Below, in pieces: positions 20,528-30,777 of a stretch of DNA of 64,000 bases. The notes below the pieces were generated by a model, which did no database searches, had not been told where the DNA came from, and saw only the letters and a program-made list of their open reading frames with translations. Location: the NCBI RefSeq assembly GCF_001984215.1, contig NZ_CP019420.1, forward strand, positions 2,108,001 through 2,172,000. The letters are read 5' to 3'. Source of the DNA: Mycobacterium sp. MS1601 (GTDB lineage: Bacteria; Actinomycetota; Actinomycetes; Mycobacteriales; Mycobacteriaceae). The position numbers and the translations under genes were made by a program. The stretch's first letter is position 1, and every line of letters starts with the position of its first letter.

Positions 20528-21547
20528 TCATCGGAACAGCCCGGCGGCTCGAACGGCCACCTGTTCTGCGAGGGTGTTTCCGGTACACGGTGCTTGCTTG
20601 CCGCTGACCTCCACGGTCGGCCTGATCGAGATGTCGCCGGTGTCCGCCAGGGCGCCGTTGCCGAGGCGCCGCTGCAGGTCCGGGCCGACGAACACCAGTG
20701 CCGAACAGGACCGGCGATCCAGATAGACGTCGGCGCCGGTGTGCTCGCGACCCTCGACAGCGGCGTCGACCAGCCGCGGCCGCAATGACAGCACCATCGG
20801 TACCGTGCCGCCGTCCGGGCCGCTGTCGATCCCGAACTCGCAGCGGTACGGACCGGTGCCCGGGACGTTCCAATAGCCGATGTCCCCGGCAGGCAACGCG
20901 GCGAGGATCTCGCAGGGATCACGCTCGGCCAGTGCAGTGGTGTACGCGGCGGCGCCATCACGCACCGGCAGCGACCCCCCGGCCACGCGTTCGGCGATCA
21001 CCGACGCCACGCGGCGCACCGTGGCGCAGTCGGATTCGGCGACCATGCTGACCCGCAGATGGGGTTGCTCGGGCCCGAACAGCGGACTGGCACCGGGCAG
21101 GTCGGCCAGGTTCACCGGGATCAGGTACTCACAGGCTCCGTCGTACGCCTCCGATACCGGCAGGCTCTCGACAGTGAGAATCTCCGGACCGTGCGGCGTC
21201 GTGAGTTCGAGGGCCGCGCTGATGTAACTGGGCGCCGCGCGGCCCGGCACCTTGACTTCGACGTCGCACTGATTCAGCGCGAAAAGTGAACCCAACGACT
21301 GGATTTCACCCACTCGCGACAATGCTGCGCGGTCCACCAGCCCGCAGACGTCGATGCGGCGCAGTGCGCGTAGGTACGTCAGCCGGATCCTGTCGGGCGA
21401 ACTCACCCGCTGCCCGAAGGACGCCGCCGGGCCGTCGAAGAAAACCGTCGGGTCGTCAGCCGCCGGCAGGGGCACCCCACTGACGGCACCGCACCCGCTG
21501 AGCAGGGCCGCGGCCAGCAGACCGCCCCCCAGCCACTTCACGGTCAC
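20528..21547 (-). CDS. Lipoprotein of unknown function (DUF3558-like repeats)
   Basis: This 339-residue protein has a lipobox (LLAAALLSGC, Cys at 19), so it is probably a lipid-anchored envelope protein. The body looks like two similar DUF3558-type halves, each with a Cys pair around a conserved start (RIDVCGLVDRAAL with LNQCDVEV, and ERDPCEILAALP with PYRCEFGI). DUF3558 proteins are common actinobacterial lipoproteins of unknown role. Start GTG 21547 (GTG 21541 also possible). It is divergent from leuA, with only about 46 bp before the leuA -10 box. Confidence 0.7.
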   Translation of the reverse strand: MTVKWLGGGLLAAALLSGCGAVSGVPLPAADDPTVFFDGPAASFGQRVSSPDRIRLTYLRALRRIDVCGLVDRAALSRVGEIQSLGSLFALNQCDVEVKVPGRAAPSYISAALELTTPHGPEILTVESLPVSEAYDGACEYLIPVNLADLPGASPLFGPEQPHLRVSMVAESDCATVRRVASVIAERVAGGSLPVRDGAAAYTTALAERDPCEILAALPAGDIGYWNVPGTGPYRCEFGIDSGPDGGTVPMVLSLRPRLVDAAVEGREHTGADVYLDRRSCSALVFVGPDLQRRLGNGALADTGDISIRPTVEVSGKQAPCTGNTLAEQVAVRAAGLFR

Positions 21548-21592
21548 AGTCTGGCAGCTGGAGGTGGGTTTTGGCAGCGCGGGAGACAGCGG

Positions 21593-21598
21593 TACAGT
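21593..21598 (+). promoter_or_regulatory. -10 box (TACAGT) of the leuA leader
   Basis: TACAGT lies six bases before the GTG of the leader peptide, so the leader mRNA would begin at its own start codon. Confidence 0.6.
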
Positions 21599-21604
21599 GG
21601 GCTC

Positions 21605-21646
21605 GTGCAGCGGGTGCTCCTTCTCGGACGCCGCGACGGGGTCTGA
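21605..21646 (+). CDS. leuL: leuA leader peptide with Leu-Leu-Leu (attenuation sensor)
   Basis: This 13-residue open frame GTG...TGA encodes MQRVLLLGRRDGV. Three consecutive leucine codons (CTC CTT CTC) are followed directly by a strong hairpin that starts within the last codons. Ribosome stalling on the Leu codons when leucine-tRNA is low would free the leuA transcript from termination, the classical attenuation layout. Leader peptides of this kind have been predicted for actinobacterial leuA. It appears to be leaderless. Confidence 0.75.
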   Translation: MQRVLLLGRRDGV

Positions 21647-21669
21647 TCCAGACTGGCCTCCCGTCGCGG
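21631..21669 (+). terminator. leuA attenuator hairpin
   Basis: CCGCGACGGG (21631-21640) pairs exactly with CCCGTCGCGG (21660-21669). GTCTG/CAGAC forms a second stem within the loop, and GTGTTTCG follows. The 5' arm overlaps the leader peptide codons, so a translating ribosome can melt it. A second GTCTGAT...CCAGAC pair at about 21688-21710 offers an alternative fold. Confidence 0.7.
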
Positions 21670-21693
21670 GTGTTTCGCGATGCGCCGGTCTGA

Positions 21694-23538
<1,845 letters not shown>

Positions 23539-23672
23539 TCAGCCGGCCGCTCTGTCGGTCGATCGGACGAATTCTGTCAGATACTAACGTCACGGTGCAC
23601 CAGGCAGCCGGAGGCCTGATACAACCACCTCAGCGACAGCACCATGCATTGCGCGGGGCGGAGGAATCACCG

Positions 23673-25532
23673 ATGGGCAACCGACGATCTGAGAAGCACG
23701 CGAAGCGGGCGGGGGCACGGGAACCCTATCGATGGTTAGGTGCCGGTGCCGTCACACTCGGTATCGGCGCAGCACTTGCCGTGGGTACCGGTGTGGCGCA
23801 CGCCGAGGATTCCGCTACAGGCACATCCGCCGACTCCACCAGCAGCACTTCCACCGGTGACGCTGCGTCGGACCCTGCGTCCGACTCTAAGGACAGCGAC
23901 GACCGCGCCGGGGATCGACCGTCTAATCACGACGGATCCCAGAGTTCGGACGCCGATGCGGAGGCCGACACGGACACCTCGGAGACCCCGGCGGAGAAGC
24001 GCTTCGGCTCTGGCAAGGACGTCGAGGGTACCTCGGCAGATACAGCAATCCACGCTGTCGAGGCAGCGTCAGATGAACCCGCCGAGGACGAACCCGATAC
24101 GCCGCCGTCCGTCGACGTCGACGCGCTGTCAGTGCCCTCGGAGCCCTCGGAGCCCTCGGAGCCCTCGGAGCCCGGGGTTCCTCTGGAAGGGGCAGGTGTG
24201 GTGGCGGTGATGGCCGGCGTTCAGCGCCGAGAGATCACCGAACTCGACTCCCGCAACGTCGAGGTGGAGTACACCCACGCTGCCGTACAAACGGCCGCCG
24301 TCGCGGACTCCGCGCCCGCCGTGATCGAGAGTATCGCCGTGGGTGCAGGTCCGATCTCGGTGGAGATCAGCTCCGACGGCAAGCGCCTCTACACCACCAA
24401 CGCCGGCGAGCACTCCGTGACGGTGATCGATACCGCCACCAACAATGTGCTGGCCACCATCCAGCTCGATGTCATTAGCAGCGACAGTGTCGTCGCGGTG
24501 AGCCCAGACAACAACCGTATCTACGTCAGCACGAACCACACCGTCACGGTGGTCGACACCACCAGTTATGCCGTCATCGCCACCATCCCTGTGGGGTCGG
24601 ATCCCAACGGCTTGGCGGTTAGCCCGAACGGCCGACGCGTGTACGTGACCAATTCCGGCGACGGCTCGGTGTCGGTCATCGACACTGCCACATTGGCGAC
24701 GATCGCCACCGTCCCTGTCGGCGATTTCCCCCTCCGGGTGGAGGTCAGCCCCCCAGGTACGCACGCCTACGTCACCAACGCGAATGGCAACACGGTGTCG
24801 GTTATCGACACCGCAACCAACACCGTCACCGCCACGATCGAAGTTGGCAGCGGTCCGCTCTGGTTGGACTTCAGCCCCGACGGCTCCCGAGTCTATGTCG
24901 GCAATTCTCGCAGCAATTCGGTGTCGGTGATTGATACCGCAGCCGGCATGGTCGTCGCCACGATCACCGTCGGCGGTTTTCCCGATGGCGTGAGATTCAG
25001 CCCCGACGGCAAGTACATCTATGTCACCAACGCTGCCGACGACACGGTATCGGTGATCGATGGCTCCACCTATTCCGTCGTGGGCAATCCGATCGCCGTG
25101 GGTGGTTGGCCAGACGGTCTGGCGGTGAGTCCGGACGGAACGCGCATCTACACCGCGAACAACAGCTCGAATACGGTGTCGGTAATCAATACCGGTCTGC
25201 CACCGTATGTTCCGAGCACCGGCGGAGGTGCTCGGTCACCATGGGATGACTTCTGGACAGGCGTCGGCCACATCGTCCGCGAGATACCGTCAGCCATCGA
25301 ACTGGGCCTCAAGCAGGTACAGCGCGACATTGCGAAAAGAGTCGAAGATGCAGGCCGAATCGCCCGAGTCGCTTTAGGTGGTTTGGCGCAGGCGGCAGAC
25401 AATGTGGTGAAAGCCCTCAAGCCGGTGGGCGAGGCCGTGGACACGGCCGTCAAGGTGGCGCGCAAGGCAGGGCCAATAGGCGCCGCAATCGGGTTCGTCT
25501 GGGATGTCTTCAACGGCCCTCCGGTCAGCTGA
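23673..25532 (+). CDS. Secreted seven-bladed YVTN beta-propeller protein
   Basis: A protein of 619 residues. A long mycobacterial-type signal peptide (basic RRSEKHAKRAG, then hydrophobic WLGAGAVTLGIGAALAVG, AHA cleavage near 48) leads into an acidic, Ser/Asp/Glu-rich disordered region with a PSE repeat (to about residue 170). Then come seven repeats of about 42 residues of the form SPDGxRIYVTNxxxxTVSVID (about residues 220-510), and a C-terminal stretch with amphipathic helices and a GPIGAAIGFVWDVF tail. YVTN propellers are usually surface adhesins or binding proteins. ATG 23673 has GGAGGAATCACCG upstream. Ligand unknown. Confidence 0.85.
   Translation: MGNRRSEKHAKRAGAREPYRWLGAGAVTLGIGAALAVGTGVAHAEDSATGTSADSTSSTSTGDAASDPASDSKDSDDRAGDRPSNHDGSQSSDADAEADTDTSETPAEKRFGSGKDVEGTSADTAIHAVEAASDEPAEDEPDTPPSVDVDALSVPSEPSEPSEPSEPGVPLEGAGVVAVMAGVQRREITELDSRNVEVEYTHAAVQTAAVADSAPAVIESIAVGAGPISVEISSDGKRLYTTNAGEHSVTVIDTATNNVLATIQLDVISSDSVVAVSPDNNRIYVSTNHTVTVVDTTSYAVIATIPVGSDPNGLAVSPNGRRVYVTNSGDGSVSVIDTATLATIATVPVGDFPLRVEVSPPGTHAYVTNANGNTVSVIDTATNTVTATIEVGSGPLWLDFSPDGSRVYVGNSRSNSVSVIDTAAGMVVATITVGGFPDGVRFSPDGKYIYVTNAADDTVSVIDGSTYSVVGNPIAVGGWPDGLAVSPDGTRIYTANNSSNTVSVINTGLPPYVPSTGGGARSPWDDFWTGVGHIVREIPSAIELGLKQVQRDIAKRVEDAGRIARVALGGLAQAADNVVKALKPVGEAVDTAVKVARKAGPIGAAIGFVWDVFNGPPVS
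24134..24172 (+). repeat. In-frame 9-bp tandem repeat (PSE repeats)
   Basis: The unit GCCCTCGGA is repeated four times in the linker of the propeller protein and encodes Pro-Ser-Glu units. Being in-frame and identical in every copy, it could vary in number between strains without breaking the gene. Confidence 0.8.
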
Positions 25533-25542
25533 CGACGCTGCC

Positions 25543-26532
25543 TCAGAAAAGAGCGAACTGGTCACCGTCGACGGTGGCATCGGTGAACTGATCCACGCCG
25601 GTGCCACCGACGACACCGGTCACGCGCTCCATGAACTCGACGTCCGAAACGACGGGCACACCGAGTTCACGGGCCAGGAAGCCCTTGCCCTGCTCAGGGG
25701 TGGCCTCGTTGCAGATCACCAGTGACGTCTCGGGATCCACCGAGTCGCAGTACGCCAGCCCGGCAGCCAGGATGCGCTCCACCAGCTCCTCGTGGGTGCG
25801 GCGAACCTCCGACGACAGGGCCACCCGCATGCCCTGTACCAGCGGACGGCCACTGACGTAGCGGCCCGGGTTCTGGTACGGGCAGGGCATCCGGGCGGCC
25901 AGCATCTTCAGCGGGCGCAGCTCGTCGTGGGTGACGCGTCCGTTGGGCCACGTGCGGCGGGTAACCGGGCGGATCGGCAACCAGATGCCACGATCACGCG
26001 CGCGGTGCAGCGCCGGCTGCAACACCTGGGCCAGCACCGAGGCGTCGTCGAACGCATCGTGGGGTCGCAGCTGCGCCACCCCCCAGTGCCGGGCCAGGGT
26101 CTCCAACCGGAAGTTCTCCAGCTCCAGGCCCAGTCGACGGGAGAGTTCGACGGTGCACATCACGGTTTCGGTGGGCAGTTCGGCGCCGACCAGCTCAGCC
26201 TCGGCAGCCAGGAACGAGTAGTCGAACGCCACATTGTGGGCGACCAGCGTGCGTCCTTTGAGCAACTGGGCGACGTCGGTGATGATGTCACCGAAGGTGG
26301 GTTGGTCTTCCAGCATCTCCGAGGTGAGGCCGTGCACGTGTGTGGGGCCGGGGTCGACACCCGGGTTCAAGAGGCTGACCACCGACTCTTCGACGTGACC
26401 CGCACTGTCCAGGGCCAGTGCTGCGATGCTGATGACGCGGGCCTGACCGGGGCTGAATCCGGTGGTCTCGAGATCCACCACCACCCAGCCTTCGCCCGCG
26501 TCTGCCGCCGGTCGGCCCCATTCATGCCTCAC
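25543..26532 (-). CDS. DnaQ-like DEDDh exonuclease with BRCT-like C-terminus (Rv3711c-like)
   Basis: This 329-residue protein has an N-terminal DEDDh 3'-5' exonuclease: VVVDLETTGF (first Asp/Glu), HNVAFDYSFL (second Asp) and RPHDAFDDASVL (His and Asp). Its last 90 residues (GMRVALSSEVRRTHEELVERI, VICNEATPEQGKG) look like a BRCT domain. It is the stand-alone DnaQ homologue of mycobacteria (called dnaQ in M. tuberculosis), where proofreading by the replicase itself is done by DnaE1's PHP domain. Role here is probably a repair or processing exonuclease. The gene starts at GTG 26532 and diverges from murT. Confidence 0.85.
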   Translation of the reverse strand: MRHEWGRPAADAGEGWVVVDLETTGFSPGQARVISIAALALDSAGHVEESVVSLLNPGVDPGPTHVHGLTSEMLEDQPTFGDIITDVAQLLKGRTLVAHNVAFDYSFLAAEAELVGAELPTETVMCTVELSRRLGLELENFRLETLARHWGVAQLRPHDAFDDASVLAQVLQPALHRARDRGIWLPIRPVTRRTWPNGRVTHDELRPLKMLAARMPCPYQNPGRYVSGRPLVQGMRVALSSEVRRTHEELVERILAAGLAYCDSVDPETSLVICNEATPEQGKGFLARELGVPVVSDVEFMERVTGVVGGTGVDQFTDATVDGDQFALF

Positions 26533-26651
26533 GCAGCCAGGATGGCACGCGGCTCCGACAATCCCCGGTCTTCGCCGCGCTGTGGAAAACCGTGTCGATC
26601 CAGCCCGGTCGCCGATGCGGCCGGGGACACAGGGCCAGGCTGCAGCGGAAC

Positions 26652-26657
26652 TAGACT
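26652..26657 (+). promoter_or_regulatory. -10 box (TAGACT), leaderless murT-gatD
   Basis: TAGACT ends seven bases before GTG 26665. Confidence 0.55.
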
Positions 26658-26664
26658 CACCCGG

Positions 26665-27897
26665 GTGATCTCACCCCGCGGACGTGTCGCCTTGGCCGCC
26701 GGCGCCGGCGCGCGCTGGGCATCGAGGGTGACCGGGCGCGGCGCCGGAGCCATGATCGGCGGCCTGGTCTCCATGACCCTGGACCGCTCCATCCTGAGCC
26801 AGCTGGGCCGTGGCCGTCGCTCGGTGGTGGTCACCGGCACCAACGGCAAGTCCACCACCACCCGGATGACGGCCGCGGCGCTGGCCACCATGGGCCCCGT
26901 CGCCACCAATGCCGAAGGCGCCAACATGGACGCCGGGCTGATCGCGGCGCTGGCAGCCGAGCGCACCGCGGGTCTGGCTGCACTCGAGGTCGACGAGATG
27001 CACGTGCCGCACGTGTCAGATGCGGTGGAGCCCGCGGTGATCGTGCTGCTCAATTTGTCGCGCGATCAGCTGGACCGCGTCGGCGAGATCAATCACATCG
27101 AACGGACGTTGCGCGCGGGGCTGGCCCGGCATCCGTCGGCCGTGGTGGTGGCCAACTGCGACGACGTGTTGATGACATCGGCGGCCTACGACAGCCCGAA
27201 CGTGGTGTGGGTGGCCGCAGGAGGTGGCTGGGCCAACGACTCGGTGAGCTGCCCGCGCAGCGGCGAGATCATCGTCCGCGACGGGTCCGACTGGCACTCG
27301 ACCGGCACCGACTTCAAGCGACCCAGCCCGCAGTGGTGGTACGACGACGACTCGCTGTACGGACCCGACGGGCTGGTCTTGCCGATGTCCCTGGCGCTGC
27401 CCGGCACGGTGAACCGGGGCAATGCCGCCCAGGCCGTCGCTGCGGCAGTGGCGTTGGGCGCGTCGCCTGCCGAGGCGGTGGCAGCGGTGTCACTGGTGGA
27501 CGAGGTGGCGGGCCGCTACCGAACCGTACGGGTGGGCGCGCACACCGTGCGGGTGCTGCTGGCCAAGAATCCCGCCGGCTGGCAGGAGGCGCTGTCGATG
27601 ATCGACAAGCAGACTGCGGGCGTGGTGATCGCGGTGAACGGGCAGGTGCCCGACGGCGAGGATCTGTCCTGGCTGTGGGATGTGCGGTTCGAGGAGTTCG
27701 AAGCGCACTTCAACACGACTCCAGTGGTCGCTGCCGGTGAACGCGGCACCGACCTCGCGGTCCGACTCGGCTACGCCGGCGTCGAACACACCCTGGTCCA
27801 TGACACCTTGGCCGCCATCGCGTCGTGCCCACCGGGGCACGTCGAGGTGGTTGCCAACTACACCGCGTTCCTCGCCTTGAATCGGGTCATCGGATGA
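26665..27897 (+). CDS. murT: MurT, lipid II isoglutaminyl synthase ligase subunit
   Basis: This 410-residue Mur ligase-like enzyme has the ATP loop VVTGTNGKSTTT (55-66), central LEVDEMHVPH and LNLSRDQLDRVGE motifs, and the C-terminal DUF1727 segment (LLAKNPAGWQEAL). With GatD it amidates the D-glutamate of lipid II using glutamine and ATP. The stop overlaps the gatD start (ATGA), as expected for a two-subunit complex. MurT of Staphylococcus and Streptococcus has a four-cysteine zinc ribbon; here only one Cys remains at each half (NCDD and SCPRSG), so zinc binding looks lost or altered. Start GTG 26665 is leaderless. Confidence 0.93.
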   Translation: MISPRGRVALAAGAGARWASRVTGRGAGAMIGGLVSMTLDRSILSQLGRGRRSVVVTGTNGKSTTTRMTAAALATMGPVATNAEGANMDAGLIAALAAERTAGLAALEVDEMHVPHVSDAVEPAVIVLLNLSRDQLDRVGEINHIERTLRAGLARHPSAVVVANCDDVLMTSAAYDSPNVVWVAAGGGWANDSVSCPRSGEIIVRDGSDWHSTGTDFKRPSPQWWYDDDSLYGPDGLVLPMSLALPGTVNRGNAAQAVAAAVALGASPAEAVAAVSLVDEVAGRYRTVRVGAHTVRVLLAKNPAGWQEALSMIDKQTAGVVIAVNGQVPDGEDLSWLWDVRFEEFEAHFNTTPVVAAGERGTDLAVRLGYAGVEHTLVHDTLAAIASCPPGHVEVVANYTAFLALNRVIG

Positions 27898-28601
27898 CGG
27901 TGCGCATCGGGTTGGTGCTGCCCGACGTCATGGGCACCTACGGTGATGGCGGCAACGCCGTGGTGCTGCGGCAGCGGCTGCGGCTGCGTGGCATCGACGC
28001 CGAGATCATCGAGATCACGCTGGCCGACCCGGTGCCCGCCGAGCTCGACCTCTACACCCTGGGCGGTGCCGAGGATTACGCGCAGCGGCTGGCCACCAAA
28101 CACCTGCTGCGCTACCCGGGCTTGCAAAAAGCTGTTGCCCGCGGCGCACCGGTGCTGGCGATCTGCGCGGCCATCCAGGTGCTCGGCCATTGGTACGAGA
28201 CCTCGGCCGGTGAGCGCGTCGAGGGCGTCGGGCTGCTCGACGTCACAACGTCACCGCAGCAGGCGCGCACCATCGGCGAAGTGGCATCCACGCCACTGCT
28301 CGACGGCCTATCCCAGCCGTTGACGGGCTTCGAAAACCACCGCGGCGGAACGATTCTGGGCTCGGCCGCCCGGCCGCTGGCCGCCGTCACCAAGGGTGCG
28401 GGCAACCGCGCAGGCGACGGCTATGACGGGGCCGTGCAGGGCAGCGTCGTCGCCACCTATCTGCACGGGCCGTGCCTGGCCCGCAATCCCGAGCTGGCCG
28501 ATCACCTGCTGTCGCAGGTGGTGGGTGAACTGCCGCCACTGGAGCTGCCCGAGGTGGATCGGTTGCGTCGCGAACGGCTTGCGGCCCCACGCCGGGTCTA
28601 G
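27894..28601 (+). CDS. gatD: GatD, glutaminase subunit of lipid II amidation
   Basis: This 235-residue class I-like glutamine amidotransferase of the CobB/CobQ type has the nucleophile Cys at 91 (VLAICAAIQVLG) and catalytic His in TYLHGPCLARNP. It releases ammonia that is channelled to MurT. The ATG overlaps the murT stop. Amidated muropeptide is the preferred substrate for the transpeptidases of the wall, including the Ldt encoded at 61-62 kb. Confidence 0.94.
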   Translation: MTVRIGLVLPDVMGTYGDGGNAVVLRQRLRLRGIDAEIIEITLADPVPAELDLYTLGGAEDYAQRLATKHLLRYPGLQKAVARGAPVLAICAAIQVLGHWYETSAGERVEGVGLLDVTTSPQQARTIGEVASTPLLDGLSQPLTGFENHRGGTILGSAARPLAAVTKGAGNRAGDGYDGAVQGSVVATYLHGPCLARNPELADHLLSQVVGELPPLELPEVDRLRRERLAAPRRV

Positions 28602-29506
28602 GCCGACTTCCGAGACGTAAACGTGTGCGACGTCTTTCGGAGTGTCGTCGCAGATCGTTCAGTGTCGCGCAATCCACGTTGGTGCAAGGCGGCCCGAACC
28701 CGTGCGACGATGTCGTCGTCGCTGTCCTCGGCGATCACCCGGATGACGATCCATCCGGCATGTTCCAACCTGCGCAGTCGCGCCTGATCGCGCACGTACT
28801 GCCTGCGATCGGATCTGTGTTGATCGCCGTCGTACTCGACGGCCACCTTGAGCTCAGGCCAGCCCATGTCGAGAAATCCGATCAGGTGACCGTCGGCGGC
28901 GGCTGGAATCTGCGTCTGCGGGCGGGGAAACCCCTGGTCGATCAACAGCAATCGGAGCCAACTCTCCTTCAGAGAAGCCGCGCCGGGGTCGACCAGCGGC
29001 AGCAACTTGCGCAGTTGGCGGAGTCCTCGTACACGTGGATGCAGGCCACAGAGCGCCTCGACCTTCGCCGTGGAGAACGCCGTCGCTCTCTTCAGCGCGT
29101 CGAGTCGCCCCAATGCCTCTGCTTCGGGGCAGTGGCGGCCGAGGTCGAAAGCTGTGCGCACCGGCGTGGTGGCCACCACGCCGCATGAGCGGCCTATCTC
29201 CGCCTCGGTGACGGATTCGTTGCGCGTGATGATCCCCGAGGGCGGGTTGGTGTTCTGAGAGATCAGCTCGATGGGAACGTCATCGTCAACCCAGTCCGAC
29301 CCGCGTAGGGCCGCTGCCGCCAAACCCGCAATGACGCCCCGTTCTCGCGACCACTTCCACGCCCCGACTGTGCGCATACGCAACGATGGCATCGCGAAGT
29401 TGGCCATGTAGATACCTGGGTAGAGGGAAACAAAGCCGGAACGCAGCTCGTACGGCGTGAGCAGCCCCTCGTGTACTGCTCGACTGCCGATGAAAACGTC
29501 ATCCAT
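28598..29506 (-). CDS. DUF559/Vsr-like endonuclease-fold protein (Rv3714c-like)
   Basis: A protein of 302 residues. The C-terminal 100 residues carry a restriction-endonuclease-like core typical of DUF559 (KESWLRLLLIDQGFP, then KVAVEYDGDQHRSDRRQ and a final GWIVIRVIAED). The N-terminal half resembles the AbiEi/type IV antitoxin-like part (YELRSGFVSLYPGIYM) common in this family. Start ATG 29506 without a clear ribosome binding site. Its stop shares CTAG with the convergent gatD stop. The gene is flanked by a 12-bp direct repeat. Whether the nuclease is active is unknown. Confidence 0.75.
   Translation of the reverse strand: MDDVFIGSRAVHEGLLTPYELRSGFVSLYPGIYMANFAMPSLRMRTVGAWKWSRERGVIAGLAAAALRGSDWVDDDVPIELISQNTNPPSGIITRNESVTEAEIGRSCGVVATTPVRTAFDLGRHCPEAEALGRLDALKRATAFSTAKVEALCGLHPRVRGLRQLRKLLPLVDPGAASLKESWLRLLLIDQGFPRPQTQIPAAADGHLIGFLDMGWPELKVAVEYDGDQHRSDRRQYVRDQARLRRLEHAGWIVIRVIAEDSDDDIVARVRAALHQRGLRDTERSATTLRKTSHTFTSRKSA
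28611..28622 (+). repeat. Direct repeat copy 1 flanking the DUF559 gene
   Basis: CGAGACGTAAAC within the last codons of the DUF559 gene. The identical 12-mer lies just beyond its start (29542-29553), and similarity continues (next bases TGCGA in both). Confidence 0.6.
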
Positions 29507-29541
29507 GCCGCGAAATGTGCCAGCCGAGGCCGACAGTTCGT

Positions 29542-29553
29542 CGAGACGTAAAC
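29542..29553 (+). repeat. Direct repeat copy 2 flanking the DUF559 gene
   Basis: CGAGACGTAAAC, 36 bases upstream of the DUF559 start codon, 931 bp from copy 1 in the same orientation. Confidence 0.6.
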
Positions 29554-29606
29554 CTTTGCGATGCCGGACGGCGTGTTGTCGCAGCAGGTTACGTGTCGCG
29601 AAAAGA

Positions 29607-29740
29607 GCCTCGGAATCAGGCCCCAACCCCAGCCCGACCTCCTTCGCCTGGCTCCTCCGTCGCCAGCCTCGGAATCAGGCCCCAACCCCAGCCCGACCTC
29701 CTTCGCCTGGCTCCTCCGTCGCCAGCCTCGGAATCAGGCC
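29607..29740 (-). repeat. 59-bp tandem repeat (2.3 copies) at the 3' end of recR, MIRU/VNTR-like
   Basis: Two perfect 59-bp units (29607-29665 and 29666-29724) are followed by a 16-bp partial third copy (29725-29740) that contains the recR stop codon. On the minus strand each unit starts GGCCTGATTCCGAGG and contains GGAGGAG and AAGGAGGT, purine-rich ribosome-binding-site-like motifs. The layout (stop codon plus binding-site-like sequence, repeated) resembles mycobacterial interspersed repetitive units, which vary in copy number. There is no gene in 29507-29733 apart from this. Confidence 0.85.
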
Positions 29741-30345
29741 ATCGCGCGGCGGCCGGCCAGCGCTCGGCCCAGAGTCAGCTCGTCGGCGAACTCCAGGTCA
29801 CCGCCCATCGGCAGACCCGAGGCGATTCGGGTGACGGACAGCCCCGGGATGTCGCGCAGCATGCGCACGAGGTAGGTGGCCGTAGCCTCGCCCTCGGTGT
29901 TGGGGTCGGTCGCGATGATGACCTCGGTGATGTCGACGCCGTCGACGCGCTCACCGATGCGGTTCAGCAGCTCACGGATCCGCAGCTGCTCGGGCCCGAT
30001 GCCCGACAAAGGGTCCAGCGCCCCGCCGAGCACGTGGTAGCGACCGCGGAACTCGCGGGTGCGTTCGACGGCCTGGACGTCCTTGGGCTCCTCGACCACA
30101 CACACCAGCGTGCCGTCACGGCGCGGATCACTGCAGATCCGGCATCGCTGCGCGTCGGAGACGTTGCCGCACATGTCGCAGAAGGTCACCCCGTCGCGGA
30201 TCCGGCCCAGCACCGCGGTCAGCCGATCGATGTCCGGCGGCTCCACCGACAGCAGATGAAACGCGATGCGCTGCGCGCTCTTCGGACCGACGCCTGGCAG
30301 CTTGCCCAGCTCGTCGATCAGATCCTGGACCGGTCCTTCGAACAA
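29734..30345 (-). CDS. recR: Recombination mediator RecR
   Basis: This 203-residue protein helps load RecA in the RecFOR pathway. It has an N-terminal helix-hairpin-helix ([17 protein letters not shown]), a four-Cys zinc finger ([17 protein letters not shown]) and a Toprim domain ([28 protein letters not shown]). I chose TTG 30345 because it gives the family start [18 protein letters not shown] and lies one base after the ebfC stop. The stop codon is the first base triplet of a 59-bp tandem repeat. It is in operon with ebfC. Confidence 0.95.
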   Translation of the reverse strand: MFEGPVQDLIDELGKLPGVGPKSAQRIAFHLLSVEPPDIDRLTAVLGRIRDGVTFCDMCGNVSDAQRCRICSDPRRDGTLVCVVEEPKDVQAVERTREFRGRYHVLGGALDPLSGIGPEQLRIRELLNRIGERVDGVDITEVIIATDPNTEGEATATYLVRMLRDIPGLSVTRIASGLPMGGDLEFADELTLGRALAGRRAMA

Positions 30346-30346
30346 T

Positions 30347-30679
30347 TCAGAAGCCCGGGAGACCCAGAGCGTCGCCCATCCCGGCCAGCCCACCGAGGCG
30401 ACTCTTGGCAAGGGCGGCCACCTGGTTGGACGCATCGGCGAGCGCGCCGACGATCAGGTCCTGCAGCGTTTCGACATCCTCGGGGTCGACGACCTTGGGG
30501 TCGATGGAGACACCGACCACCTCGCCGCTGCCCTTGACGGTCACCTGAACCAAGCCTCCGCCGGCCTGTCCGTGTACCTCGGCGTTCGCCAACGCCGCCT
30601 GAGCCTCCATCACCTGCTGCTGCATCTGCTGTGCCTGCGCCAGCAGTGCCGACATGTCCGGCGTGCCTCCGGGTTGCAT
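30347..30679 (-). CDS. ebfC: YbaB/EbfC nucleoid-associated protein
   Basis: This 110-residue DNA-binding dimer of the YbaB family has a coiled N-terminal helix rich in Gln ([20 protein letters not shown]), [16 protein letters not shown] in the middle, and [15 protein letters not shown] at the end. The gene sits directly upstream of recR with a one-base gap, the usual ybaB-recR operon. Confidence 0.95.
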   Translation of the reverse strand: MQPGGTPDMSALLAQAQQMQQQVMEAQAALANAEVHGQAGGGLVQVTVKGSGEVVGVSIDPKVVDPEDVETLQDLIVGALADASNQVAALAKSRLGGLAGMGDALGLPGF

Positions 30680-30765
30680 GACAGTCCCCTTGCATCTTGA
30701 TTTCGTGTTGGTCTCGACTGCGCCGTGATGGGCTTTTGCCCTTTCAAGCCTAGACGCCCTGCCGC

Positions 30766-30771
30766 TACGGT
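30766..30771 (+). promoter_or_regulatory. -10 box (TACGGT), leaderless ami1
   Basis: TACGGT ends six bases before GTG 30778. Confidence 0.5.
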
Positions 30772-30777
30772 GACGCC

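Noticed and set aside
29606..29740. CRISPR array
   Set aside because: The 59-bp units are directly adjacent with no spacers, and no cas genes are present.
30728..30750. GGGC-TTTT-GCCC mini-hairpin as a terminator between ebfC and ami1
   Set aside because: Only four base pairs, and it lies in a divergent promoter region where no transcript needs to end.
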